A stretch of 64,000 nt of DNA. Origin: Prunella strophiata. Its lineage: Eukaryota; Chordata; Aves; Passeriformes; Prunellidae. The notes under the pieces were generated by a model, which had not been told where the DNA came from, did not search any database, and saw only the letters and a list, made by a program, of their open reading frames with translations. A program made the position numbers and the translations under genes. Positions 24,815 through 38,376 of the stretch are shown here, piece by piece; the stretch's first letter is position 1; each line of letters opens with the position of its first letter. The stretch lies in the NCBI GenBank assembly GCA_036583965.1, contig JAZBQD010000015.1:67050330-67114329 (forward strand). The letters run 5' to 3'.

Positions 24815-24824
24815 GTAGTACAGA
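24669..24824. repeat. Compound trinucleotide microsatellite (CAR then TAR/TAA)
   Basis: The tract starts with AAC/AGC-type units (about 24671-24700), passes through mixed TAA/TAG/TGA units, and ends in about 18 nearly perfect TAA units (to about 24812). It then closes with TAG/TAG units. The 77- and 110-codon minus-strand frames that read poly-Leu, poly-Tyr or poly-Ile are translations of this repeat and not genes. Confidence 0.95.
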
Positions 24825-26070
24825 AGTCATAGTCAATTATAGTCTGAAGTACCACCATCCCAAGAGGCTCAAACAGGTAGAGGAGGAGAGAAAAATTAAT
24901 CCCAAACCCCAACATGATTACAAAAGCTAGGGTTTTTTTTTTTTTTCCATCAGGAACAACAAGGCTGAGATAAGTGTGCCAGGTCAAGATTCACTGGGTT
25001 TTATTGAATTGCATTGTGTTCTGTAATGTGTTGAAAGAATGACAACTTGCTGAAACTTGAAAGGCATACACTCTCCTTTTGACTTTAAATAGCTCATATT
25101 CACGCACAAATGCACATTGAAGGAGAAGATGGAAAGATGAGCTATGGAACGGGCAGGAAAAAAAACTCAGAAAAATATCCATTCACATTTTCACTCTACA
25201 TGTTATTTACCACCCAAAAAAGAAAATCTGATTTTTTATTACACTGGAGGTTTTTTAATCCAGTATCACTCAGGAAGGCTAGTCTATATATACTTTTATC
25301 AATAAAAAAATTGTTGTAGCATTCGCATATATTATTTTTCCAAATTTAGTTTGTACAGTATAAGATTAGTCATTTTAATTGATCTTGACTGTGTTAGATA
25401 AAAAACCCACAGGATACGAGGTTAGATTAGGGAAGATGGTACAAAAGGTAGCCTGAAATTTAATGACAACTTACCTGGTTTGCAAGACTGGCTTGGAGCT
25501 CACATAGAAGTTAACATGTACATTTGAAACAGGAAGAGGATTTTACATCAAACGCAAGTGAGTGAAGTTGTACATAAAAATAAATTTTATCCCATCTATG
25601 CAGTTCATGCAGTGTATAAACTTGCACACATGTCTCTTTGTATAATATGTGAAATGTTGAAGAAATTTGAATATGTTTTTTTGTTTACCCAAGTCTGGAA
25701 GAAATTGGGCTGAGAATGACTAGAATAGTTCATTTTAGGGAGGTTGTTATAATGAAATTATAGAATCAGTTATGAATTATTGTTTTTCATTAGAAGCATA
25801 AAAACCTCAAAGGTCAAATTACTTCAGATGAACAGACACATTGTTTTATATGATCCAAAAATGGGGTTTGCCATTTTGTATGTTTAATGATAAATAACTG
25901 TAAATTTAGTTTTAAAGCATTCCAGAAATCTAGATTAAATATTCATGTTAAAAAATGCTAAACTGAAGCTTCTCTCATTGACAAGCCTAGCTGCCCCCCC
26001 ACAACAAAACCTTCAACACACAAACAAGCAACAAAAATAAAAAAGAAAAACTAAGTCAAAAAAACCAAAC
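24825..26070. other. Unannotated AT-rich sequence
   Basis: Contains a T14 run at 24933-24946. Otherwise nothing is recognised, and the frames are all under 75 codons with no family. Confidence 0.5.
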
Positions 26071-26166
26071 AAAAAAAAAAAAAAAGAAAAGAAAAAGAAA
26101 AAGAAAAAGAAAAAGAAAAAGAAAAAGAAAAAGAAAAAGAAAAAGAAAAAGAAAAAGAAAAGAAAA
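26071..26166. repeat. Homopurine (AAAAAG)n hexanucleotide repeat
   Basis: A 96-base pure purine tract opens with A15, followed by AAAAG units and then about 12 tandem AAAAAG units with a strict 6-bp period. The poly-Phe minus-strand frame across it is an artefact. The strict purine/pyrimidine strand bias and mirror symmetry make it a plausible triplex-forming sequence. Confidence 0.96.
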
Positions 26167-28119
26167 TTAAAAGGCTGGGGCATCAGAAACAAGCATTTCA
26201 TCAGACTGAACCAGCATAATTTCTGCCAAACCATGTTTAACTTTAGTATAAAAGTAAAGAGATTTTAAGGACCACAACAGCAATAATGAAGGAAAATTTG
26301 AGCTTCATCGTGATGCTGTATGTTCACATATCTTAGACTGGAGAAACACAAATGAGGCAAATTTGCTGCCACTGATCTCCTCTGTACTTTAAAAGAGAAA
26401 TTAAAAAGAGATCAATGAATCTTCATGGCTGGTGGGAAGAACCACATCTTGATGGCACATCTTTCACAAACCAAAAAATATCACGTGCTTAATCTACAGA
26501 GTGTAAGGAAGATTTGAAATCAAAGTGCATGGGACAAACTCTATGTCTGAACACAACATGATGAAGCACAGGTAGGCTCTTTGCCTACCCTTCTGTGTGC
26601 TGAAATTACTCCTACATAGGAAGATAACATAATGCCAGACAGTAACAAGTCTTTAACAGCCAGGGAAATATTTGGCTGAAAGAAAAGTGGCCTCTGTGGT
26701 CAGTTTGCCGAAGACTGTTTGGTGAAGGAAAAATAATGTGCTGAATGTAACCAGGTGCCCCACTGCCTACTGAATCCAGAAGCAAAGCAGGGTTTTTGCA
26801 GTGGCTGTTAGTGGTACTACAGGTATGACACTGATACATTTTTCACACTGAAAACTGTGTGGAATTTAAAAATAAACATTGCCCAGTAGTTGGCAATAAT
26901 TAACACTCAAAACAATCTTTAATGTAATTAATGTGTTGACAGTACCTTCTACAGTAAAAATATTTGTTTGGATAAATGAACCAGCTAAACACTAATTCAT
27001 CTCGTTGTGGTAAGTGTGCTCCAGGCAGTGAAAGAATAGTGCCTTCTGCAATGCTAACTGAGTGGAACAAATTCTTGGACTTGGGTCTTCTACAATTAAA
27101 GCTTCAAGGGAATTTAAGGCACCAGCAGTAGGCTCTGGCTTGGGCACAGTATGTCACATTAATGAGATCATGGTGTTCATTAGGGGACCTTATCCCAGAA
27201 ATGCACTTGACAGTCTGGCATGTCAGAGCACCACCAATAAAATAATTTCATTTAATAGCTCAGATGAAAATGACCTGCTGATAAAGGTGAAGTATGAGCA
27301 GAGAAGAGGCTGGAATGGAGTTGCATAGTGAGAAGGAACAAGGCAGCCATATTTTTGAACCAGAAGTCAGATGGTGCATCATGAATACTGCTATAGGAAC
27401 CTGATGATGCTGATAGCATGAAATTTTATAATCATACATGGAGTTGCTCTAATATTGTCTGGTGATGTGTTGAGCTTTGAACTGGTTCTTTGTGGTTTAT
27501 TTCATTTTTTCAGTCTTACAGTTCTGCTCCTAACTGACAGAAACAGGATGCTTTTAATGTTTGCCCCATTTGGTAGCATAGACGATTAAAATAATAAAAA
27601 AAAAAAAGAGATATGTTCAGTGAGGTGAGAAGAGTTGGACTTCAAGATGATGTGTCAGTGCTTTCATGCTAATCTAGGATTTGCAAGACTTGGTTTATTC
27701 CTCTGACTGGTCACATGCTTCCCAAATAAACAAATTTCTGGGCCTGATGTTCCATACAGAAATAAATAGTGAAGTTGGGATGCTTAGAACATCTAATTAA
27801 TCCTGTCTGAGTGCAGGACTAATGAAGCTTTTCTGACTTGTAGTAATAAAGCTAGCTGCCATGTCCAATCTCTAATTACCCTTCCTCTCCAGCACACCCC
27901 TTCTGACTAGCAAGTCTATGGAGAGTGGAGTGTAGGAGATGTTTTCTCTTTCTATCTGTTCTCAGATTCTGGCCTTCCTTTTCCAGACTATCTGGTTTTC
28001 TGCACACTCCCCACAACCTTTTTCATGCAGGTCTCTGGGTGTGTCAGTAATCATTTGCTTTGCAAACCTGCTCTTTACTCTCCTCCAGATAACCTACCTC
28101 ATCAGTCATGTTGGAGTGG
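26167..28119. other. Unannotated unique sequence
   Basis: Nothing recognised except a short A12 run at about 27596-27607. Segments such as 26890-26950 (AATTAA and TTAATG words) could be conserved noncoding DNA, but this cannot be shown here. Confidence 0.5.
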
Positions 28120-28141
28120 AAAAAAAAAAAAAAAAAAAAAA
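28120..28141. repeat. Poly(A) tract
   Basis: An uninterrupted A22 run. Confidence 0.92.
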
Positions 28142-30971
28142 GCAGCAGATTTTATATCATATCTCATGATCTCGTGCATGGTCCAGAACTGTCTGGTGAA
28201 AAGATTACTTCCTCTAGTGAAGGGACTTCATCCAGCTCTTCTGCTGTGGAGTTTAGTGAGGGAGGCAACAAAGTGAGAGTACTATAGAGCTGAGCTCTTC
28301 AAATGTGTCCAGATAGATGTCGATGCAGGCTTGTGAGTGATATGTTCAGAAAGAAGCAGTAACTCAGATGAAACATGCCAGGGGACTTCACATACTTGTA
28401 GAAGGCTTTTCACAGTTTCACTATAAGATAGTTTGCTGAAATTCCTCCAAAGTCCTGTTTTGAAGTTGGCCAGCTTTATTCTTCCCTTCTCTCTCTGTGA
28501 AAGAAAGTGTTGTCTGTTCTATTCTTTTACCACGAGGGAGTTACAAAGCTAAGATAAAAAATTGGTTTTGTTGTGATTCACAGTTAGTCCTTTGCTTGAT
28601 CTTGGGAAGGTACAACTTTTTTGAAATGCATGATTTGTTTGTTATGAATTTGGAACTGCTCATTGCTTAAAGCTAGCCTATTTTGTGATATGAAGCCTCT
28701 GTTCCACATATCAAAAGAACAAAAAAACCCAGTGTACTGTTGTTTACTGATTGGTGCCAGCTGTAATTATATGCTTGTCCACTTGGGGAAGTTGGCCTCT
28801 ATGAAATGTTAGAGAAAAACTATTTGACCTCAAAATGTTCTTGACTTTTTCTTCAAAGATGTCTCCTCATGAGACCTTTTTCCTAGTGTATTTTCACTGT
28901 TTGCCATAGGGGAAAAAAACTAGTCTTCCTGTTATGTCTCCCCCACTCTCCTGGAGCAAATTAAAGATAATTTATGATTTTTTTCCAGCAAGACATCTTT
29001 TCTGCTTTGCCTTTGAGCACCTTTCTTCCACAGGTCTCGCCTTCAACTGTTTTCTCATTTACACAGATACTGAAGTATTCTTTTGAGAAATGTCTCAAAG
29101 CGGCATTCTTTTTCTCCCTTGTCATTTTTATTTCTCTGTGTATTTTCTTTAGAATAAGTAATAATTATGAAAGATCTTAGGAAGAAATAAAATCTAGCCA
29201 ATATTCTAAAGGTCCAGAAGGGTGCCAGAAGGTAATTATAGAATAAAACTCACCAAATTTCAGCATTAATCAGCTATGAGAGATTTGTTCAGGACCATCT
29301 ATCTGCTGAAGAGTTTGATTATTCCTTTAGAGAGTGGTAAAATCAATAGAACTGTAATGTTGTGAAACCACCTAAAATGAAAACAAAGCCTAGAAAAAGT
29401 AACCTGTTTTCCATTTACACTGTATACTTAATTTTACCTTGAAGGTTTTTGTTACTGTTGGGTCCCTTTCTGTAAACAAATGGAACCAGGTAATTTTCAT
29501 TTTTACTTCTGAAAATTTTTCTTTCTTCTATGACAAGTATCCTAGCATATCTGTACAGCACAGTCATCTCATGCCACATTTTAAGACCTTGAGTTGACAC
29601 TGTGCCATCAAGTGGATCTCTCTGTAAAACATCATGCTGGGAAGTGATTCTTCTTCAATCACAGATTTCTGTACAGTCTGTGCAGTCACATTCATTTGAG
29701 GGCCACACTTATGAGGTGCAGAACTAATTACATCAGGTGTAGACTTGCTGTGATTCAGGCAAGCAATTCTTCACACTTAGCTCCATAAGGAACTAGCTGC
29801 AAGTTCTTCAGTTAGCACTCCATTTAGCACTACATAGCAACAGAACCCAGTAGGTTCTTTATTTGGAAATCTAATAAATGTGGTCTGTGTTGATTCAGTT
29901 TTGCTGCTTTGTTGCATCAAAAACCTGCTTAACTTATTTCCCACTTGCAGTCCTGGATCTCTTTCATTAGAAATTTCACTACAGAATGGACACAGTAGAA
30001 CTGAGAACCTCTGAGATTTGGCATAAGATAGGTGATTCGTGCCTATGATTATGAAGTTAGATAATTCCTGTGAAGTATCCTAGCCTTTGGATTGTCATTT
30101 TTGTTGTATTCCTTCAGGAAATTTGTTCCCATTAGCTTATTAGTGATAGAAAATACTAAGTTAAGCTTTGGAAGCTGTTATTTGGCCTCAAAGCTGAACT
30201 TAGGTATTATTTAACTGTATTTAAAATTGAATCACACAACTTTGCTGTCTTGTGTGGGTTTTACATGCATTTTATTTCAACTTAAAGAGTTAATAACCAG
30301 CATATGCCATGAGCTGCAGGAACTATGTAACACTGCTGAAATTTTCCAAAGCAACTGACTCATTTAATATTTCTTGTCTGGAGTATTTTAAAATCTATTT
30401 GCACTGATATGCAGGTGTGGGCCAAAGTCTTCACTTGGGGATCCTACTCTTGTATTAGTGTATGTCTATTAGAATCAGAACCTGACTGTGTCAAGGCCAA
30501 AGAGTCTTCAAGTAGCACGTGTCAGTATGGTAGTAGGGTTGGTATGATGGTATATTTTGGGATATAGAAGCCTATTGAAGTTACAAAAGACCTGAATTAT
30601 TTTTCCTTACCTAATTAGCAATGACCACCTATCCTATATTTATAAGCTCTTTTAAACTTTTTTACTGTGAAGTCTATGAGATTAACCTTGATCAGGAGTT
30701 TCAAACTGCTTCCAACAGTGATTTTATGAAGCTTTTTTAATCTAAACTAGATGTAAATGACAGGGGGTGTTCATTCACTCAGTTTTGATGTCTCAGCTGG
30801 GTGGTGTTAATTAACAGCCAAGACAAAAAAAAAAGCTTCTTAAATAATTTCTTAGGCATAATTGACCTGTGAACCAAGTCTGTTTCGGTGCAGCTGACAG
30901 AGTGCATAGGTTCTTGTTTGACATATATTTCTTCACAGCAATAAACCAGAATTTGTGATTCATTACTGTAA
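28142..30971. other. Unannotated unique sequence
   Basis: Ordinary AT-rich noncoding DNA. There is an A10 run at about 30825-30834. No gene, RNA or element is recognised, and the frames here are all under 100 codons. Confidence 0.5.
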
Positions 30972-31011
30972 GTTTTTTTTTTTGTTGTTGTTGTTGTTGT
31001 TGTTGTTGTTG
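30972..31011. repeat. (TTG)n trinucleotide microsatellite
   Basis: A T11 run is followed by about ten perfect TTG units. The poly-Thr minus-strand frame is its translation. Confidence 0.95.
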
Positions 31012-31491
31012 ATGTATGACATGCTACATATATCAAACTAAAATATAACTAAATAAAAATACCAAAATTTCTAGAAATTATTTGAAGTACACCATTTTAC
31101 CAGTGCAAGGATGATACCTAAAAAGCTTTCCTTACATTGTCATCCAAATTCTGATTTCCTACTTTCAATGGACTAAAATCAGTAAAAAAAAGACTGAAGA
31201 CAGTAGTCACATAACCACTTCTCAGAGACTGACTATCAGAAAAATGTTTTAAAATACAATTACACAGATTTGTAGTGCATGTTAGAAGGTTCAGGAGAAG
31301 GTGGGGAGGGAGAGGATAGCTTGTGAGTAGAAACTGTAAGGAAGATTTACTGTATTAATATCACATTTAAATGTTTCTTCAAAGTAGGCAAGTTCTTGAT
31401 TTTTAGGATTTTGCCTATTAAATGTATTTTTACTTATTTTACTGACATCATGATTAGTCTTACTCCAATGCAAGTACAAACTTTTACTTGG

Positions 31492-31509
31492 AAAAAAAAA
31501 AAAAAAAAA
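31492..31509. repeat. Poly(A) tract
   Basis: A18 run. Confidence 0.9.
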
Positions 31510-32198
31510 GTAATATTTTTAGTTTTAAGGTTTTCAGAAGATGATGAGTTGGAGAGAAATTTCTCAGAGCCCATAGCAACACCATGAAATTACATTAGTT
31601 AAAGTAAATTATACCAGCATAAGCAGATTTTCTTGTATTGCTAAATTATTAGTCTTAAATTTGTTATTTCTCTCCTTTTTCTTTCTCACACTTTGAGAGC
31701 ATTGGGAAGTGGCATGCTCAAACATTAAGAATTGTCTAAGAGAGGAAAATATAAGTTTGCTTGTGTGCTGATAAGCTGATAGGATAGCATACCCATGAAA
31801 ATTACTGAAAGAGACTGATGGGACTTTAACTGTCATGTTCCAGGGCCTGAGAGAGGTTGTTTTGCTGAATAAGGTAATTTTGGGATGAAAGGCTAAAAAT
31901 TTTCTTGGAAGTTAGTAATTGGCTTATGTGCAGCTGTGAGCTGCTCTACCACCATAGAGACACTGAGCAAAGGGCAAAGAAATCTCTTTATATATATTTT
32001 GGTGTTGTCAGTATTGGAAACAACTGCTGAACCTGCTAATGCCAGCTCATTACCACATTGTAGAAAACCAGTAATTTAAAATAATTGACATTCTGTAAGA
32101 TAGATTGAATTTCTGCTGTTTTTCTCATTGCTTACCTGCTGTGAGCATACCACTATAGGGGTTTTCTTTAATCAAGAAGCTTCCAGTCACTCGCCATG

Positions 32199-32250
32199 TC
32201 TGTCTGTCTCTCCCCCCTCTCTGTCTCTCACACACACATGCACACACAGA
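32199..32250. repeat. Mixed (TGTC/CT)n-(CA)n low-complexity tract
   Basis: Short TGTC and CT units pass into CACACA units interrupted by ATG. Confidence 0.8.
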
Positions 32251-32597
32251 GAATATTTGAACATTACTAGTACTGCCATCAAGCCAAGGAAGGCCCCAGC
32301 ACTTTAGTTTGTAGCCTGTTCTCCTTTTCATACCAAAGACAGCATTTCAGGTAAAAGAGCTGTCTATCAATTTTGCTGTTTCAACTTGCTTCTGAAATGA
32401 ACTTCCAGTCTCTGGGGCAGCTGCTCATTGCAGGGATGTCTTGTGAAAGAAACCGAAATGTGCCAAAACTCAGTAAACAACATATCAGTCCTTCTTTCAG
32501 TAATGGTGGAATCTTCTCTAACACAGAGGGTTTGAGAGCTGACAAAATTTAGATCAAATTACATCAGTATTCAGCAGATTGTCCATATAACCTCCCT

Positions 32598-32676
32598 AAA
32601 AAAAACCCAAACAAACAAAAACAAACCAAAACCCAAAAACAAACAAACAAACAAACAAACAATCAAACAAACAAAC
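32598..32676. repeat. (CAAA)n tetranucleotide microsatellite
   Basis: An A-rich lead-in with AAACCC-type units becomes about nine CAAA units, with one C-to-T change (AATC). Confidence 0.93.
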
Positions 32677-33023
32677 CCACAACATCTTTCGACCTTCTAA
32701 ACCCTCCAAGAAAAGCACAATCCTGAGAAGATTCAGTTATTTAATTTCACTGACCAGTGAAAACAGTTTCTTCCTGCTCAGTGCTTCATGGAAATTTATC
32801 TCTTCTATAGTTTGTGGTTTGCTAAAATATAAGAACATAAATATGATTTTTTTAAAATTTATAAACTGAAAAGCCTCACAAAAATACCTTTAATCTTAAA
32901 TTTAAGGAAATAATAACATTTAGGTAGGGGTGAAATCAAATCAGAGACTTGTCTGTGTTTTATTCTGTTATAAAGGAAGCAGCTTAAATTCTGCAATTAT
33001 ATTGCTATCAGAATTTAAGTAAG

Positions 33024-33045
33024 TAATGTAATGTAATGTAATGTA
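33024..33045. repeat. (TAATG)4 pentanucleotide repeat
   Basis: Four perfect TAATG units followed by TA. Confidence 0.88.
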
Positions 33046-35353
33046 CTCCAGATTTCTGACTGTAGCTAAATGTCAACTTCAGATTTAACAGAAATACAGT
33101 CCTTATTCAGTGAAACCGCTTTATTTTATGTAGGTAAAATCCAGCACAATTTCACTAGTCACACTATTCTCCCCCTTAGCTGCAAAACCTAAATCAAATG
33201 CCCTGGTCAAAAATAAAAATACATCTACTTGAACTGTAGTCACCAAATAAAGTGAAGTTTGAGAGTTCTCTTTTATTGTAAAAAAGTCAGGAAATATTAA
33301 ATTTATTAATTTCTTGTATAGGCTGTATATCATTCTAATGGGAACTGTTTTATGCACTCACTGTTGCAATGTATGTGGATTCTTTAGGAAAACTGAGCTC
33401 TAGATAGTCTATTTAAATTACAAATAACCTGGTTTTATTTGGTTCATATTACACTTGCTTAACCTTGACAATAAAACAGTATCAGCTTTCTGAGAATCAG
33501 ATGTCATATACCAATTGGAGTACACCTTCCGTCCCTCAGATTTAGCAGTCTCACCATGTAGTGTTAACTCAGCCCAATTCTACCAGCTGTAATTGACTGA
33601 ATTTCCGTTCATCTCCCTGCCCCCATTTTTCCCTAGACTGAGTACACACAACTTTTGAGAAGATCTACAAGAACTTGAGTCAGTGAAGGACACCTCTTGG
33701 AGTCAGGCATTTGGAAATGGCATGACTTATTTCTGTAGACTAAAACTTTAATCTTTGCAAAATTTCAAGTAAGATATATGAGAACTTAAAATTTAGCTAA
33801 ATACTAATATGCAACCATTTTATTTGGACTTGAGCAGTACTACGCTAATGTGAAATACAGTACATATTAATAAAATACCAAGGGAAGGATAGGAATTATG
33901 CAGAGTGTGTGGATATGAACTAAATAATATGTTAGGAGTAAGTGAGGGGTATCTGAGGGTCATGGAAATTAAAATATATGATTTTAAGAGAATGTTTGAA
34001 TAACTGATGGGAATAGATGGTTACTACTTGTTAGCAGAAACAGGAGGGAGAGGATGGCACTGAACTGATGTTTTCAAGATATGTATGTAGATGTTTTAAG
34101 GGCACCTTGACTGAGGGAGATCCAGTCATAAATATTTGAGGGTGATAATTTTGTCCTAGATGAGTAATATATAATGCAATGAATGGGAATGGTGGAGGAA
34201 ATGCCTTAGTGTCAGGAAAAGAAGACAAAATGTCCTTGGCAGTCTTCAGCAGAAAAGTTGGGAAAGAGTCAGAGCTGAGTGGACAACTGGAACAAATGTA
34301 CCCTGTGGTCAGTAGAGGACACATGTAGGTAGGAGTGCCAGTGGAAGAAGCTGTCCAATTTACTGTGCAGAGAAGTCTGGGCTGATATTAAGTATTCTCA
34401 ACTTCTGTTCCTTCTATGTCTGCATACACCGTCTCCTTCCAGATGATTTTTGTCTGTCAAAATCAAAAAGGAAATAGCAAGACCTGAGCTCTCTGGCATT
34501 TTGGGGATATCAGGAGTGAAAATGCAGGCCAGCAGCATGCCTGTCATTCCATGCTACAAGTCATAAAGGCAGATCAGCCTGCATGTGTGAATATCCTGTG
34601 ATGTGTCAGAGTTGGAAACTTAGTTGTTTTCTTCATAGTTTTTTAACTGTTACACTGTCAGTTTGAAGTGATTTTGGAAATGTCACCATTGTACTTAGGA
34701 AGCAAAATGAGATTTATTTAGTTTTGGTATCCTCTAATTGGTCATGAAAACAGTTATCAAACATCTCTAACTTGCTAATTTCAGAAACTTGTGATCTTTT
34801 GTATGCACATGCATGAAGAGAAATTATGGAGATACAAATTTTGCCTTTCTTTATTTTTGTGATTAAGAGAAAAAAATCTATTTAAGTATTAAATACCAGA
34901 TTAATAGCACAGTATTGGGACTGAAACAGCTACATTATCAAACAATGGAAACAAGGGTAACTAGTAAAAAATTGCAAAGAGAAACTTGGTAGTATACTAA
35001 CCATAAAAACTGAAAATGTAAAAAAAATCTTTGGAGAGCAAATAAAACCCCTCAAAACAAATCCCAATGTTTAGTAAAGCATTATGCCTGTGTTTTCATA
35101 GAAAGTCCATAGATATGTAGGCAGAGTTCAAATGCTGGTCCTTCATTCCTTTGGGGGATGAAGAAGAACTAAGCTCCCAATTCACCAGGGCCAACTACAG
35201 CTTGTGAGTCATGATCATGCACTGGAGTTGTCCACTGCTGTTATAAATTGGTCGTTTCTCTCTTCTTAGATTAATCAAATGATTAATAAACAATGCTGAA
35301 CAAATGGCATTCTAGAAACTGAGAAGAATATGATATCCAAACCTTGTGTTTTT

Positions 35354-35384
35354 TATGGGCTTCCAGGCAGATTGGAAGCCCATA
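35354..35384. repeat. Perfect 12-bp inverted repeat (hairpin)
   Basis: TATGGGCTTCCA (35354-35365) is followed by a 7-nt spacer (GGCAGAT) and then its exact complement TGGAAGCCCATA (35373-35384). The stem contains six G:C pairs, unusual in this AT-rich neighbourhood. Pairing stops immediately outside the 12 bp. It is too short for a canonical pre-miRNA, and no U-run terminator follows. It may be a protein-binding palindrome or chance. Confidence 0.8.
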
Positions 35385-37746
35385 TATTTCCTCATGTATT
35401 GCCTAGGTCTTGAAAGCACAAAGTTGTCAGGCTCAAATGATGAAATGTTTTTATCCAGCTCCACTGTCCTTCTCTGCTGTTAAATTGTTCATTAACAACT
35501 TAGGAGCATGTAGCTTTGATGTTGATATAAGGCAATATTTTTTTTAAATCTTGATTTACTATCATGTCTGAACATGATAAACCATTCATTTTTTTAAAAG
35601 GGCAAGGATGTATCATCAGGAACCTCTATATTTTTGCTCTGAAAATATAATTTGTCATATTTTTCAACAGGTATAAATCAGTAAAGCTTTAAACCATTTT
35701 TTGTAGTCTGCCAGTGAACACTAGCTGAAAATCTATTCCACTTTTAACTGAATTAAAATAAAATGTATGGAAAGGACCTGAGTTCTATACACTATATTTG
35801 CTGTTTGAAAAGTCTGAGAAAATAAAATAATGAAACATTAATTTCTGGACATTGAGAAGCCACAGCTACTACAAAGCAGGGTAGTATACCTTCCTTTTTT
35901 ATAACAATGGGTTGAATTTTTCAGCAGATTTATACTGATGATATTAACCTGAAGTTGTGTTTTATTTCTCAAGCTTTTCAGTTTTTAAAACTTTTTGTGT
36001 TTAATTGAAATAGGTGTTTTCTAGTACATCTTCTGTTTCTCTTTTTCTTCCATATCTCTCAATTACCTTAGCTGTACGTTATTTGATGGTAGAATCATTG
36101 GTAGAATATTGGTCTTGAGTAATTCTGAATAAATTAGTAACAGTCTTTGAAAAGGTCAGATAATAGATTGAGTTTCTTTTCTTTATTTGCACACAGAGTT
36201 GAATATGTGCCAAAGTCTTTTTGCTGTCATTGTTCATTTTTAGAATAAAACCAACAGAACTACCAGATGGAAAAAAATACAGCTGACTCACCCAGGACCA
36301 AATAATAACCATATTGATTTTCAAGGCTGCATGTTTTAAACAATGTAAGATTGTGGTAGTTTTTATAGTTGAGCTGATTTATAAATATGAATCAATTAGA
36401 AAAAGCTAGATCTTACCTACATTGAGGTATTTAAATGAGAGGTAAGATTCCCGTGACTTAGCTATTCACCCTGAACTCTTTCCATAGTTGATGACCACCA
36501 AGCTAGTCAAAAAAATACAGGCTATGAGTTTCCTTACCCCAAAGCAGACTTCTGAAACAGACCCGATGAACCATTTATTAAACAAGGCAGTTTCTCTTGT
36601 GTGTCTCTAAGGAAAACACATCTTGAATAAATTAGTTGTAAACATTTACCTCAAGTGTTTAAATTAATCTGAGGTGTGTACTATATGGTTCTGTCAGTGG
36701 GGTGACAAATGTCCTTGTGTAGATACATGTTTCTCCTCTCCCTAAACAGAGGCACTTTTGATAATCAGTTTTGCAAACCAGGCTAGATACTGAAATTTGT
36801 ATGACTGAAGCTATACAGATCCTTCTTCCATGCACTCACTTTCTGCAAAAAAAGCACACTATATGAAAAATGCAATCACTTTGTACCAAGGTGAATTTCA
36901 TGCCATTGTTACACAATAATTTTTTGCCCAGATTTTGTGAAAAGTATAACCACAGAACTATATTTATCCCATTTTGGCAACCATGAGACCACAGCAAGTG
37001 AAAGAATTTCTTGAAAAGATGTTCCTGGATCTCTCTTATTCTTACCTTTATTTCATGTTGTACTAATACCAGTTGCTGTATGGAAAAAAATTAAGGTTAC
37101 AGTTGAAGTAGATACAATGATTCCCTTTGATGTCAATGAGCTTTGGGTCAGATGTAGTTCTAATTTGTATGAAAATAAATGCAAATTTACAGAGATTGTT
37201 TACATATCTCTCAAAGAAGGAGTTCCAACATCACTTCAGAAATATTATTAAAATTAAATTATACTTTATTGAAGGTCCTCAAAGGGATCTTGATTACATA
37301 TCATTCACCCTATACAAATCAAAAAAGCTCATTGAGGGTCCATCTGAAAAGTCATTTTTCTGTAGAATTATCATCTAAGTGAATGTCTTGTAAACACAAT
37401 TAAATTGTGCTGTGTTTTAGAATAGAAAGTCAGAAATATTAATATGGTAGCACACCTTTAGGTTCTGACTTCACTGATATTGTAAATCTCGAGTGACAGT
37501 ATAGTTTTCAGCAGAGACCTTCATTAGAGTAAGAGGGATCTGGGATACTCTGTAAGAATGACACCACATGGAAATTTCTTATCAGGCTCAATTTAAATAT
37601 TAGCTGGCAAGTCTGCAGTTTAAGAGATGCAATATGTCAGCCAAAAAAAGGAGTAGCTAAAGTAAAGGGCTGAGTTTCTGAAACAGCATCCATGTAAACC
37701 ATGCTTTTGCTTTCCAGATTGCACAGGAAGAAAGCAAGTAAGGAGG

Positions 37747-37763
37747 AAAAAAAAAAAAAAAAA
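37747..37763. repeat. Poly(A) tract
   Basis: A17 run. Confidence 0.9.
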
Positions 37764-38357
37764 TTCACCTTTTCTGAGCTTCCTAGATGTCTTTTAAAGA
37801 TGGAGAGGTGCAGAGAGCTAAGTAGGGACTCTTGATTTCAGGGAGAAAATAGCTATGTTTGATGGATTATGCAGATCTTCTTAGCCTCTTTTAAACTCCC
37901 CAGTCACCTTTCTTCTTTTTTATTTTTTTTAATAAATTCACTCAGAATTCTGTATTGAACTTATTTATATATCACAGCAGAAATTTATTTGAAGTTTGGG
38001 GTTTTTTAAATTTTCTTTTTATTGATATTGTTTTTACCAAGAAAAACCTTCTTTTGTTAAATTTGTAGTGAAATGAGCACTCCCAAGCCAACTTAAGCAT
38101 TGTCTTTTTTTTTTTCTTTTCTAATAACCTCTGAGCTTTTCCCTCTCTGCCTAGGCTTAATGTAACTTGCAAGCATCTTGCTTATGTCAGAAGTATATTT
38201 TGTCTTACTGTTATGCACGAGCATACAAAGAGACAGTAACAATAACTTGGGCAGTTACCTAACTTGGCCAGCATCTAATTCTGGCACTTGAATGGTGTTG
38301 CATGTACCATTTTTTATTTTTCTGTTTATAAATTAAGGTTCCTCCAGTTTCTTGATG

Positions 38358-38376
38358 AAAAAAAAAAAAAAAAAAA
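38358..38376. repeat. Poly(A) tract
   Basis: A19 run. Confidence 0.9.

Larger units (their letters stand above)
31012..32597. other. Unannotated sequence with two simple repeats
   Basis: Contains an A18 run at 31492-31509 and a mixed CT/CA low-complexity segment at 32199-32250 (tctgtctgtctctc, then cacacaca). No gene is recognised. Confidence 0.5.

Noticed and set aside
24603..24987. 77- and 110-codon minus-strand frames with poly-Leu, poly-Tyr and poly-Ile
   Set aside because: Direct translation of the trinucleotide microsatellite in different phases.
26013..26234. Poly-Phe minus-strand frame
   Set aside because: Translation of the (AAAAAG)n repeat.
28120..28141. Poly(A) runs as marks of processed pseudogenes (also at 14882, 15245, 31492, 37747, 38358)
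   Set aside because: None has an mRNA-like body or poly(A) signal at the right distance. Bird CR1 machinery rarely makes poly(A)-tailed retrocopies. They are plain homopolymers.
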